Shown here: positions 51,583-60,196 of the stretch, in pieces
How the letters are laid out: every line of letters begins with the position of its first letter
Position numbering within the stretch: the first letter of the stretch is position 1
NCBI GenBank assembly: GCA_964370985.1
Contig: CAYJLE010000006.1
Span: forward strand, 1 to 64,000
Length of the DNA stretch: 64,000 nucleotides
Source: JAHDVS01 sp964370985
GTDB taxonomy: Bacteria; Actinomycetota; Thermoleophilia; Gaiellales; Gaiellaceae
Reading direction: 5' to 3'
Translations under genes and position numbers: made by a program
The notes under the pieces: model-generated
The model's input: the letters and a program-made list of their open reading frames with translations, nothing else
The model's database searches: none
Told to the model about the DNA's origin: nothing

Positions 51583-52076
51583 TCCGGGCCTGCGCCACGA
51601 TCGTCGACGACGACGAGCTCGTCATCGTCGGTAGCCAGGCGATCCTCGGCCAGTTCCCCGATGCCCCCGCGGCACTGCTCGGCTCGATCGAAGCGGACGT
51701 ATTTCCGCGTCACCACCCGGAGCGGGCGGATCTGATCGATGGCGCGGTCGGCGAGGGGTCGCCGTTCCACGACACGTTCGGCTACTACGCGCACGCCGTC
51801 GGCCCGGAGACCGCCGTCGCCCCCACGGGCTGGGAGGGTCGGCTCGTTCCCGTGTCCAACGAGAACACGCGGGGCGCGACGGGCTGGTGCCTCGAAGCGC
51901 ACGATCTCGTGCTCGCGAAGTGCGTCGCCGGCCGCGAGAGAGATCTCGGATTCGCAGGCGAGGCGATCGCCCGCGGGCTCGTTGAGCTCTCGGTGCTCTT
52001 CGAGCGGCTCGACCTGCTGCCCGTGGCAGAGGAGACGAGGGCACGGATCGCACGCTTCCTCGACTCCCGCCGCTGA
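51510..52076 (+). CDS. DUF6036-type nucleotidyltransferase
   Basis: A protein of up to 188 residues with a nucleotidyltransferase-like core: DDELVIVGSQAILGQFPDAP, then IEADVFPRHHPERADLIDGA with paired acidic residues, and LVLAKCVAGRERDLGFAGEA. GTG 51510 lies 72 bases inside the preceding gene. A strong AGGAGGAGA (51542-51550) instead points to ATC 51555, an unusual start that would begin IRRQDLEHLIRACATI, the natural beginning of the domain. Role unknown; toxin-like pairing with the upstream gene is inferred. Confidence 0.72.
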   Translation: MADHPRDSSRAGGETIRRQDLEHLIRACATIVDDDELVIVGSQAILGQFPDAPAALLGSIEADVFPRHHPERADLIDGAVGEGSPFHDTFGYYAHAVGPETAVAPTGWEGRLVPVSNENTRGATGWCLEAHDLVLAKCVAGRERDLGFAGEAIARGLVELSVLFERLDLLPVAEETRARIARFLDSRR

Positions 52077-52105
52077 GCGTCCCGGCGCCGGAGTACCCTG
52101 GCGGG

Positions 52106-55100
52106 GTGGACGCGCTCGCTCCGTTCAGTCCCGCCGTGCGGTCCTGGTTCGAGCGGGCGTTCGAGCGCCCGACGCCGCCCCAGGAGCTCGGCTGGCCGCT
52201 GATCGCGAGCGGCGCGCACACGCTGATCCAGGCGCCCACCGGCTCCGGGAAGACGCTCGCGGCGTTCCTCTGGGCGCTCGACCGGGCGCGCCCCGGCGAG
52301 GGGCTCCAGGTGCTGTACGTGAGCCCCCTCAAGGCGCTCAACTACGACGTCGAGCGGAACCTGCGCGGCCCGCTGGCCGGCATCGGCCGCCCGCTCCAGG
52401 TGGCCGTCCGCACCGGCGACACACCCCAGCGCGAGCGGACGCGGATGCTGCGGCACCCGCCCGAGATCCTGATCACGACGCCCGAGTCGCTGTTCCTGAT
52501 GCTCACGTCGCAGGCCAGGCAGCTGCTCACGGGTGTGGAGGTCCTGATCCTCGACGAGGTGCACGCGGTCGCCGGCACGAAGCGTGGCGCCCACCTCGCC
52601 GTCAGCCTGGAGCGGCTCGCCCGGCTCGCCGGCGAGCGGGTCCAGCGGATCGGGCTGTCCGCGACGCAGCGGCCGCTCGAGGAGATCGCTCGCTTCGTCT
52701 CGGGCGGCCGTCCGATCGAGATCGCCGACGCGGGCAGGGCCAAGCGGCTCGACCTCCAGGTCGTCGTCCCGGTCGACGACCTGCGGGAGCTCCCGAGCAC
52801 CGCCTCGCTCTCCACCCCGATCCTCCCGGACGGGGTCGAGATGGGGCCCGGAGTCGAGACGTCGAGCCGCTCGATCTGGCCGTCGATCTACCCCGCGATC
52901 CTCGAGCTCGTCGAGCAGCACCGTTCCACGATCGTGTTCGTCAACAACCGCCGCCTCGCCGAGCGGCTCGCTCTGCGCCTCAACGAGCTCGCGTCCGGTG
53001 CCGACGGGGGCAGCCACCGCCAGGTGGCCCGTGCGCACCACGGCTCGCTCGCCCGTGAGCAGCGGGTCGAGATCGAGGAGCTCCTGAAGCGGGGCGAGCT
53101 CCCGTGCCTCGTCGCCACCTCCTCGCTCGAGCTGGGAATCGACATGGGCGCCGTCGACCTCGTCGTCCAGGTCGAGTCCCCGAAGTCGGTCGCCCGCGGT
53201 CTCCAGCGCGTCGGGCGCGCCGGCCACACGCTCGACGCCGTCGCGAAAGGGCGCATCTTCCCGAAGTTCCGCGGCGATCTGCTCGAGGCCGCCGTCGTGG
53301 CCGAGCGGATGCGCCGCGGCGCGATCGAGGAGACACGCATCCCGCGCAACCCCCTCGACGTGCTCGCCCAGCAGATCGTCGCGATCTGCGCGGACGAGGA
53401 GATCGCGGTCGACGAGCTCCACGAGCTCGTCCGCGGCGCCTGGAGCTTCCGCGACCTCTCGCGGGCCGCGCTCGAGAACGTGCTCGACATGCTCGCCGGT
53501 CGCTACCCGTCCGAGGAGTTCGCCGAGCTGCGCCCGCGGATCGTGTGGGACCGCGTGCGCGGGGTCGTCCGTGGCAGGGAGGGAGCCCGGCGCCTGGCGA
53601 TCGCGAACGCCGGCACGATCCCGGACCGGGGTCTCTTCGGGGTGTTCCTCGTCGACGGCGGCAGCCGGGTCGGAGAGCTCGACGAGGAGATGGTCTACGA
53701 GGCGCGCGAGGGCCAGACGTTCATGCTCGGCGCGTCCACCTGGCGGATCGAGGAGATCACCCGTGACCGGGTGCTCGTCTCGCCCGCCCCGGGGGTGCCC
53801 GGCGCCGTGCCGTTCTGGAAGGGCGAGGGCACCGGCCGCCCGTACGAGCTCGGCGAGGCGATCGGCAAGGCCGCGCGCGAGCTCGTCGCACTTCCCGACC
53901 GGGATGCGCTCGAGCGGCTCGGCTCCACCTATGCCCTCGACGAGCGTGCCGCCAGCAACCTCCTCACGTACCTGCGCGAGCAGGAGCAGGCGACGGGCGC
54001 GCTCCCCTCGGACCGCACGCTCGTGGTCGAGCGCTTCCGTGACGAGATCGGCGACTGGCGCCTGTGCATCCTCAGCCCATTCGGCGGCCGCGTCCACGCG
54101 CCCTGGGCGCTCGCGCTCGCTGCGCGGCTGCGCGAGTCGCTCGGCCTCGAGGTCAACGCGATCTGGTCGGACGACGGGATGGCGCTGCACCTCCCGGACG
54201 CGGAGGCGCCGCCGCCGACCGACGACGTGCTCATCGATCCCGGCGAGGTCGAGGAGCTCGTCGTGTCCGAGCTCGCGTCGAGCGCGCTCTTCGGCGCGCG
54301 CTTCCGCGAGAACGCGGGCCGTGCGCTCCTCATCCCCAGGCGCCGGCCCGGCCAGCGCACGCCGCTCTGGCAGCAGCGGCTGAAAGCCCAGGGCCTGCTC
54401 CAGGTCGCACGCCGCTATCCCGACTTCCCGATCGTGCTCGAGACGTACCGTGAGTGCCTGAGCGACGTCTTCGACGTGCCGGCGCTCCGGCGGCTCCTCG
54501 GCGACGTGCGCGCGCGGCGCATCGATCTCGTCGACGTCGAGACGCAGTCCGCGTCCCCGTACGCGTCGTCGCTCCTCTTCGACTACGTCGCCACGTACAT
54601 GTACGAGGACGACACGCCGATGGCGGAGCGGCGCGCCCAGGCGCTCACCCTCGATCGCGACCTCCTGCGCGAGCTTCTGGGCGCCGAGGAGCTGCGCGAC
54701 CTGCTCGACCCGGACGCGCTCTCCGAGGTCGAGCGCGACCTGCGAGGGCGCGCTCGCACGCCCGACGAGCTGCATGACCTGCTGCTGCGCCGCGGCGACC
54801 TGCGGCCGGGGGAGTTCGAGGAGGCCCTCGCGGCCGAGCTAGAGCGCGAGCGGCGGGCGGTGCGCGTGCGGCTTGCCGGAGAGCGGCGGCTCCTCGCCGC
54901 CGAGGATGCGGGCCGCTACCGTGACGCGCTCGGGGTGATGCCGCCCGGCGGGCTGCCGGCCGCGTTCCTCGAGGCCGGGGACGACCCGCTCGGATTCATC
55001 CTCGTCCGTTACGCTCGCGGCCGCGGCCCGTTCACGACCGGAGACGCGGCGGAGCGCCTCGGGCTCTCGGCCGCCGTGCTCGAGGACAGGCTCGCCGCGC

Positions 55101-56419
55101 TCGAGCGCGCGGGCAGGATCGTTCGCGGCGAGCTGCGCCCCGGCGGGACGGAGCGGGAGTGGTGCGACCCGGACGTCCTGCGGCGCCTGCGCCGGGCGAC
55201 GCTGGCCCGGCTGCGCAAGGAGGTCGAGCCGGTCGAGCAGGCCGCGCTCGCCCGCTTCCTGCCGGGCTGGCAGGGCGTCGATCGCCGGGAAGGGCTGCGC
55301 GAGGCGCTCGTGCCGCTCCAGGGCCTCTCGCTGCCGGTGTCCCTGTGGGAGTCGGAGATCCTGCCGCGGCGCGTTCCCGGCTACCGGCCCGAGCAGCTCG
55401 ACCAGCTCTGCGCGAGCGGCGAGCTCGTCTGGGTCGGCGCGGGGCTCGAGCGGGTGGCGGTGTTCTACCGCGAGGACGCGCTCGCGCTCGGTCGCCCGGC
55501 GGCGCTGCCACCGCCCGAGGGCGACGAGCACGACCGGCTGCGAGCGACCCTCCGCGAGGGAGCCCTGTTCTGGCATGACGTGCTGGAGGCAGCCGCTCTC
55601 GACGCCGAGGCGGCCCTGCCCGCGCTGTGGGACCTCGTCTGGGCCGGAGAGGTGACGAACGACGCCTGGCAGCCCCTGCGGGCCGGCCGGCGCTACGCGG
55701 CGCCCCGGCCCCCGGCCATCGGCCGCGCCGGCCGGCGGTTCGCGCGCCAGCGCGCCGGCCGCGCGCAGGCGACCCAGGGGCGGTGGTCGCTCGCCGGGGG
55801 GCTGCTGGCCGACGAGCCCGACCCGCGCGCGCTGGCGGAGCTCTTGCTCGAACGCCACGGGATCGTGACGCGCGACGGGGTTCGCGGCGAGGGCGTCCCC
55901 GGCGGCTATGGCCCGGTCTACCGCGAGCTCCGGAAGCTCGAGACGCTGGGCGTCTGCAGGCGCGGCTACTTCGTCGAGGGGCTCGGCGGCGCCCAGTTCG
56001 CGCTGCCCGGCGCGGTCGAGCGGCTGCGCGAGCGCCCGGAGCCGGACGCCGGCGATCCGGGCGCGCTCGTGCTCGCCGCCGCGGACCCCGCCCAGCCCTA
56101 CGGCGCCGCGCTACCGTGGCCGAAGCGGGCCCGCGGCCGGGCCTCCCGCGTCGCCGGAGCGCTCGTCGTCCTCCTCGGCGGGGAGGCGTCTCTGTTCGTC
56201 GAGCGCGGCGGCCGCTCGCTCGTGCCCCTGCGCGACACCGACGAGGGCTGGCTCGGGCCCGCGCTGGCTGCGCTCGTCGATCACGCGCGCCGCACCGGCC
56301 CGCGCAGGCTCGCGGTCGAGCGCTACGACGGGGTACCCGTCGCCGAGTCCGAGGCGTTCGTCCTGCTCGCCGAGGCCGGGTTCCGTGCCGGGCCGAAGCG
56401 GGCGATCCTCCGCGTCTGA
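52106..56419 (+). CDS. lhr: Lhr-type DEAD/DEAH-box ATP-dependent helicase
   Basis: A 1437-residue superfamily 2 helicase. Walker A is APTGSGKT (43-50), motif II DEVH (150-153), motif III GLSATQRP, with motifs V/VI in SSLELGIDMGAVDLVVQVES and QRVGRAGH. The long C-terminal part contains the Lhr winged-helix and beta-barrel regions (NLLTYLREQEQATGALPSDR and the AlkZ-like half). Large Lhr is a 3'-5' DNA/RNA-DNA helicase in mycobacteria involved in DNA repair. TACCCT (52094-52099) is exactly six bases before GTG 52106. Confidence 0.95.
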   Translation: MDALAPFSPAVRSWFERAFERPTPPQELGWPLIASGAHTLIQAPTGSGKTLAAFLWALDRARPGEGLQVLYVSPLKALNYDVERNLRGPLAGIGRPLQVAVRTGDTPQRERTRMLRHPPEILITTPESLFLMLTSQARQLLTGVEVLILDEVHAVAGTKRGAHLAVSLERLARLAGERVQRIGLSATQRPLEEIARFVSGGRPIEIADAGRAKRLDLQVVVPVDDLRELPSTASLSTPILPDGVEMGPGVETSSRSIWPSIYPAILELVEQHRSTIVFVNNRRLAERLALRLNELASGADGGSHRQVARAHHGSLAREQRVEIEELLKRGELPCLVATSSLELGIDMGAVDLVVQVESPKSVARGLQRVGRAGHTLDAVAKGRIFPKFRGDLLEAAVVAERMRRGAIEETRIPRNPLDVLAQQIVAICADEEIAVDELHELVRGAWSFRDLSRAALENVLDMLAGRYPSEEFAELRPRIVWDRVRGVVRGREGARRLAIANAGTIPDRGLFGVFLVDGGSRVGELDEEMVYEAREGQTFMLGASTWRIEEITRDRVLVSPAPGVPGAVPFWKGEGTGRPYELGEAIGKAARELVALPDRDALERLGSTYALDERAASNLLTYLREQEQATGALPSDRTLVVERFRDEIGDWRLCILSPFGGRVHAPWALALAARLRESLGLEVNAIWSDDGMALHLPDAEAPPPTDDVLIDPGEVEELVVSELASSALFGARFRENAGRALLIPRRRPGQRTPLWQQRLKAQGLLQVARRYPDFPIVLETYRECLSDVFDVPALRRLLGDVRARRIDLVDVETQSASPYASSLLFDYVATYMYEDDTPMAERRAQALTLDRDLLRELLGAEELRDLLDPDALSEVERDLRGRARTPDELHDLLLRRGDLRPGEFEEALAAELERERRAVRVRLAGERRLLAAEDAGRYRDALGVMPPGGLPAAFLEAGDDPLGFILVRYARGRGPFTTGDAAERLGLSAAVLEDRLAALERAGRIVRGELRPGGTEREWCDPDVLRRLRRATLARLRKEVEPVEQAALARFLPGWQGVDRREGLREALVPLQGLSLPVSLWESEILPRRVPGYRPEQLDQLCASGELVWVGAGLERVAVFYREDALALGRPAALPPPEGDEHDRLRATLREGALFWHDVLEAAALDAEAALPALWDLVWAGEVTNDAWQPLRAGRRYAAPRPPAIGRAGRRFARQRAGRAQATQGRWSLAGGLLADEPDPRALAELLLERHGIVTRDGVRGEGVPGGYGPVYRELRKLETLGVCRRGYFVEGLGGAQFALPGAVERLRERPEPDAGDPGALVLAAADPAQPYGAALPWPKRARGRASRVAGALVVLLGGEASLFVERGGRSLVPLRDTDEGWLGPALAALVDHARRTGPRRLAVERYDGVPVAESEAFVLLAEAGFRAGPKRAILRV

Positions 56420-56460
56420 CGCTCGCGTGGTCGGGCCCGGCAGCAGCTAGCCTCTCGCTC

Positions 56461-57072
56461 GTGAAGGCATCCGACTGGGATCGCAAGTGGCTCGAGCGCC
56501 TGAAGGGCCCCGATCGCGACCCCAATCGCTTCCTCGTCGAGGCCGCGTCCGGACAGGCGCCGGGGCGGGCGCTCGACCTCGCCTGCGGAGTCGGGCGCAA
56601 TGCCGTGTGGCTAGCCGAGCGCGGCTGGCGGGTCACGGCGGTCGACTTCTCGGATGTCGCGCTCGAGCACGCGCGGGCGCGCGCCGCCGCCCACGAGGTC
56701 GAAGTCGACTGGCAGCGGGCCGACCTGAGCGAGTACGAGCCGCCGGCCGGCGCGTTCGATCTCGTCCTGGTCGCGTACCTCCAGCTTCCCGATGCGCAGC
56801 GGCGCGCGATCTGGCGACTCGCGGCGGCGGCGGTCGCGCCCGCGGGCGTGCTCCTCGTCGTCGGCCACCATCTCGACAACCTCGAGCACGGCTACGCCGG
56901 GCCGAGCAGCCCCGGGGTCCTCTACACGGAGCAGCAGATCGCCGCCGAGCTCGACGGGCTCATCGTCGAGCGGGCGGAGCGGGTCGAGCGGCCCGTCAGC
57001 GACGAGGACGGCGAGCATGTCGCGATCGACGCGCTCGTGGTCGCCCGCCGGCCCGCCGGCGTCGCGGGCTGA
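56461..57072 (+). CDS. SAM-dependent methyltransferase (TehB/UbiE-like fold)
   Basis: A 203-residue class I methyltransferase. Motif I is ALDLACGVGRNAVWLAERGW, motif II/III region VTAVDFSDVALEHAR, and motif IV DLVLVAYLQLP. The N-terminus KASDWDRKWLERLKGPDRDP resembles small tellurite/thiopurine-type methyltransferases; substrate unknown. GTG 56461 lies seven bases after TAGCCT (56448-56453). A terminator-like hairpin follows the stop immediately. Confidence 0.88.
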   Translation: MKASDWDRKWLERLKGPDRDPNRFLVEAASGQAPGRALDLACGVGRNAVWLAERGWRVTAVDFSDVALEHARARAAAHEVEVDWQRADLSEYEPPAGAFDLVLVAYLQLPDAQRRAIWRLAAAAVAPAGVLLVVGHHLDNLEHGYAGPSSPGVLYTEQQIAAELDGLIVERAERVERPVSDEDGEHVAIDALVVARRPAGVAG

Positions 57073-57103
57073 GCCTGCCCGAAGGGGACACCCTTCGGCA
57101 GGC
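57073..57103 (+). terminator. intrinsic-type hairpin after the methyltransferase gene
   Basis: GCCTGCCCGAAGGG (57073-57086) pairs with CCCTTCGGCAGGC (57091-57103) around the loop GACA, with one bulged C. This CGAAGGG/CCCTTCG form is typical of high-GC actinobacterial terminators. Confidence 0.8.
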
Positions 57104-57176
57104 GGCCGCGCGTCTGCGCGTCCCGGTGTTCGGCCTGCCAGGCAGGAACGGGCACTGCGAGCGCGTAACCGTCCGC

Positions 57177-58442
57177 GTGGGTCAACGGGCCGTCCGATCT
57201 CTCGATCTACACCGCGCGCTGCGCAATTTCTGCCTCGGGTCGTTTTTCGCCCTCGCGGAGGAGCTCGCGGCCGGCGCCGATCTGCCCGTCGCGCTCGAGG
57301 AGCACGCGGGGCCGGGGCGCCCGACCCTGTACGAGTACCGGCCGCTCGTGGGGGCGTTCGTGGAGCAGCGTGCCGGCTGGCTCGGCCTCCGCGAGGACGC
57401 GACGGCCGCGCTCGCCGCCCTCAAGGACGAGCCCGCGGCCGGGATCTTCGCGAAGGCGCACGCGAGCGCCCGGGCCGGCGAGGACGAGGCGCTGCGCCGG
57501 ACGATCCTCGTGCCCCTGCTCGTCCGGACTGCCGAGCGCTGCGGCGGCTTCGACTGGGAAGACGAGGCGTTCGAGCGGGCGTACGGCGCGCTCGAGGCTG
57601 CCCTGTTCGGAGAGCATCGCGCCTACGTGGCGCTGGCACCGCTCGTCGGCCTGACCGCCGGCGGGGAGATCGAGCTGGCCGAGGGCCTGCGCGTGCGACC
57701 GGCTGCGACGGGCGAGCTGACGGCGCACTGGCCCGATGCCGCGCGTCTCCTGCCGCGGGACTTCGGCCGCGAGATCGACCGGACGCTCGTGCTCGAGCTC
57801 GAGCGGGGGCTGGATGCGGCCGCGCCGCTCGTCCCGGACGCGCCAGTCGAGCTCGCCAGGGCCGTATCTGCGCTGCGGCTGGCGGCGCCGGGGGCGATCG
57901 CCGCGGGGCCCGTGATCTTCGAGCGGCTCGACTGGCAGCCGTACGACATCCGCTCGATGCTGCCGCTCGCGACCCAGCCGCCCGCCGGGGAAGCGACCCG
58001 GCTCGACCCGTTTCGCGGCCGCCTGGCCGCCGAGCTCGTGCGGCGCCTGTCCGCGGGGCAGGTCGACCCCGACGTGCTCGAGGCGGTCGAGCGGTTCGAG
58101 ATCGCGCTCTTCAACCGGGGCCCGCTGCGCGCCGAGGAGCTACGGGAGGCGCTCGTCACGTTGCTCGGCGGCGACGACGGGCCCTGGGCGGCCGCGATGC
58201 GCGCCGCGGCCCTGCTCGGCGAGACCGCGTCCGACCGGGCGGAGCTCGTGCGGGTGCTTCGCTCGCTGATCGACGGTGACGGTCCCGGCGCGGGTGCCGA
58301 GGACGCGGTACGCCGCGCGCTCGTCGAGACACTGCTCGCCGAGTCGAGGGACGCGCTCGTGCGGGCGCTCGACGACGCACTGCTCGGGCTACGCCCGCGT
58401 CCGCAGGTTGCGGCAGCGGCTCGTATCGTCGCCGCCGGGTGA
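57177..58442 (+). CDS. conserved-looking protein of unknown function
   Basis: A protein of 421 residues from GTG 57177 (begins VGQRAVRSLDLHRALRNFCL). I do not recognise a family. It has two halves: an alpha-rich N-terminal half (FALAEELAAGADLPVALEEH; TLYEYRPLVGAFVEQRAGWL; AHASARAGEDEALRRTILVP) and a Leu/Ala/Arg-rich C-terminal half. No signal peptide, metal motif or nucleotide-binding loop is visible. Codon use matches its neighbours, so it is a genuine gene. TAACCG (57166-57171) is a weak -10 candidate. GTG 57126 is an in-frame alternative start. Confidence 0.6.
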   Translation: MGQRAVRSLDLHRALRNFCLGSFFALAEELAAGADLPVALEEHAGPGRPTLYEYRPLVGAFVEQRAGWLGLREDATAALAALKDEPAAGIFAKAHASARAGEDEALRRTILVPLLVRTAERCGGFDWEDEAFERAYGALEAALFGEHRAYVALAPLVGLTAGGEIELAEGLRVRPAATGELTAHWPDAARLLPRDFGREIDRTLVLELERGLDAAAPLVPDAPVELARAVSALRLAAPGAIAAGPVIFERLDWQPYDIRSMLPLATQPPAGEATRLDPFRGRLAAELVRRLSAGQVDPDVLEAVERFEIALFNRGPLRAEELREALVTLLGGDDGPWAAAMRAAALLGETASDRAELVRVLRSLIDGDGPGAGAEDAVRRALVETLLAESRDALVRALDDALLGLRPRPQVAAAARIVAAG

Positions 58443-58445
58443 CGC

Positions 58446-58928
58446 TCAGCAGTCGAAGTAGCCGAGCTTCAGGATCACGACCCGGCGAATCACGCCGGCC
58501 GGGTCGAAGGGCACGAGGAACGTGGTCGCGCCGCGTGTCGTTCGCATGAAGCCTCCCGTGCAGGCGTCCGGGCGGAAGCCCGGCGCGGCCTGCGCCGTCG
58601 CGAACGGCGTACCGGGCCCGATCCCCGACGCCGTCCGATAGAAGCGTGACGCGGCCTCGACACCGACGACCTTGCCCGCCGCGTAGCTGACGCGAAACAG
58701 CCCTCCGTGCTTTCGGTACACGCCGGTCGAGCCCGACTGGCCGGAGGGCCACGCGAAGCGGTCGACCCGCGAAGGTTGCCCGATCGTCGCGATGACCTGT
58801 TCGCGCGCCATGCCGAGCGAGACGGGGCCGATCGAGCGGCCGACCGCGATCAGGCCGGAGTCGGCGCCGGCCGCCGCGGGCAGTGCGAGCGCGAGAGCCG
58901 TGACGATGGCGAGGCAGATACGGCGCAT
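58446..58928 (-). CDS. secreted small protein with SmpA/BamE-like motif
   Basis: A 160-residue exported protein. Signal peptide LAIVTALALALPAAAGADS is followed by a short repeat-like motif VSLGMAREQVIATIGQPSRV, which resembles the beta-alpha SmpA/BamE or BLIP fold (GMxxxQVxxxLGxP). Two Cys near the C-terminus (ACTGGF and the final Cys) may form a disulfide. ATG 58928 was chosen because upstream codons lack sense. Function unknown. Confidence 0.7.
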   Translation of the reverse strand: MRRICLAIVTALALALPAAAGADSGLIAVGRSIGPVSLGMAREQVIATIGQPSRVDRFAWPSGQSGSTGVYRKHGGLFRVSYAAGKVVGVEAASRFYRTASGIGPGTPFATAQAAPGFRPDACTGGFMRTTRGATTFLVPFDPAGVIRRVVILKLGYFDC

Positions 58929-58970
58929 TCCGCCACGAAGTCTCGCATCCGGGCCGGCTACCGTCGAGGC

Positions 58971-59195
58971 ATGGAGGAGGCGGAGCGGGTGCTGGCGAGG
59001 CTCGGGCGGATCGACGAGCTGCGGCGGGTCGACGCCGCTCCAGGGCTGCTGCTCGACGAGTTGCGGCTGCTCGTGCGCGAGAGCGAGGCCTGGGCGGCGG
59101 CCGAGCGCGGGACCGGAGAGGCCCGGCGCGCGCTCGCAACACTCGAGGACGCCCTGGCGGGTGCCACGGGCCGAACTCGAGGGGAGAGGAGGTGA
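58971..59195 (+). CDS. small helical protein of unknown function
   Basis: A 74-residue, Arg/Glu/Ala/Leu-rich protein (EEAERVLARLGRIDELRRVD). TACCGT (58959-58964) is exactly six bases before ATG 58971, which supports it as a real gene despite its size. It is 32 bases upstream of the agmatinase-family gene, which has its own -10 box. Confidence 0.55.
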   Translation: MEEAERVLARLGRIDELRRVDAAPGLLLDELRLLVRESEAWAAAERGTGEARRALATLEDALAGATGRTRGERR

Positions 59196-59219
59196 CCGGG
59201 CCCGGCGCCGCCGTATAAT
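59192..59219 (+). promoter_or_regulatory. promoter of the agmatinase-family gene
   Basis: A perfect TATAAT (59214-59219) lies 16 bases after GTGACC (59192-59197, four of six to TTGACA) and eight bases before GTG 59228. Confidence 0.8.
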
Positions 59220-59227
59220 CGCGCCCC

Positions 59228-60169
59228 GTGCCGCGCTACGGGCCACCGGACGCCCTCGAGACGCCACGCTACGCGGGGGTGCGGACGTTCATGCGGGTGC
59301 CGAACGTCCGGGAGACCGAGGAGGTCGACGTCGCCGTGATCGGCGTGCCGATCGATGGGGCCGTCTCGTACCGCACCGGCGCCCGCTTCGGCCCCGAGGC
59401 GATCCGCAGCGCGTCGTCGATGCTGCGCAAGTACAACCCCCTGCTTGGCGTCAACGTGGCCGAGCGGCTCTCGATCGTGGACTGGGGCGACACGCCGGTC
59501 GTGCCCGGGTACACGCTCGAGTCGCTGGAGAGGATCCGCGACGTGGTGGAGGAGGTGGCGCGCGCGGGCATCGTCACGCTCTGCCTCGGCGGCGACCACA
59601 CGATGCTGCTCGCCGAGCTGCGGGCCCTGGCGGCGGTTCACGGGCCGCTCGCACTTGTCCAGCTCGACGCGCACCACGACCTCTGGAACGAGTACTTCGG
59701 GCAGAAGATCTTCCACGGGAGCGTCGTGCGCCGCGCGGTCGAGGAGGGGCTGATCGACCCGGCCCGCTCCGTACAAGCCGGGCTGCGTGGCTCGTTGTAC
59801 GGCCCGGAGGACGCTGCCATGCCCGCCGAGCTCGGCATCCACGCGCTCTCGAGCGAGGAGCTGCTCGCGATGGGGCCGGGCGGGTTCTCGATGCTCGTGC
59901 GCCAGCGGGTCGGCGCGGCCCGGTGCTTCCTCTCATTCGACGTGGACGTCGTCGACCCGGCCTTCGCGCCCGGGACCGGGACGCCCGAGATCGGCGGGCC
60001 CTCGAGTCGGGAGGCGCTGACGTTCGTGCGCTCGCTCGCGGGGCTCGACTTCCGCGGGTTCGACTGCGTCGAGGTCTGTCCGCCCTACGACCCCTCCGGC
60101 GTGACCGCGCTCCTGGCCGCGAACGCGTGCTTCGAGATGCTGTCGTTGCTCGCGCTGCGGCGCGCCTGA
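59228..60169 (+). CDS. agmatinase/arginase family ureohydrolase
   Basis: A 313-residue binuclear manganese enzyme. Metal-binding motifs are CLGGDHTML, QLDAHHDLW (DAHxD) and SFDVDVVDPAFAPGTGTPEI, all complete. The N-terminal sequence IGVPIDGAVSYRTGARFGPE is typical of agmatinases and guanidinobutyrases; the exact guanidino substrate is uncertain. Product would be urea plus an amine for polyamine or arginine breakdown. The best -10 hexamer in the window precedes it. Confidence 0.92.
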   Translation: MPRYGPPDALETPRYAGVRTFMRVPNVRETEEVDVAVIGVPIDGAVSYRTGARFGPEAIRSASSMLRKYNPLLGVNVAERLSIVDWGDTPVVPGYTLESLERIRDVVEEVARAGIVTLCLGGDHTMLLAELRALAAVHGPLALVQLDAHHDLWNEYFGQKIFHGSVVRRAVEEGLIDPARSVQAGLRGSLYGPEDAAMPAELGIHALSSEELLAMGPGGFSMLVRQRVGAARCFLSFDVDVVDPAFAPGTGTPEIGGPSSREALTFVRSLAGLDFRGFDCVEVCPPYDPSGVTALLAANACFEMLSLLALRRA

Positions 60170-60196
60170 CCGCGCCAGTCGCACTCCCGGTCGCAC

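Noticed and set aside
57075..57119. In-frame LPEGDTLRQAAARL resembling the N-terminus of Nei/Fpg glycosylases
   Set aside because: These codons are the arms of a terminator hairpin after the methyltransferase; there is no start codon but CTG, and nothing after it resembles Nei.
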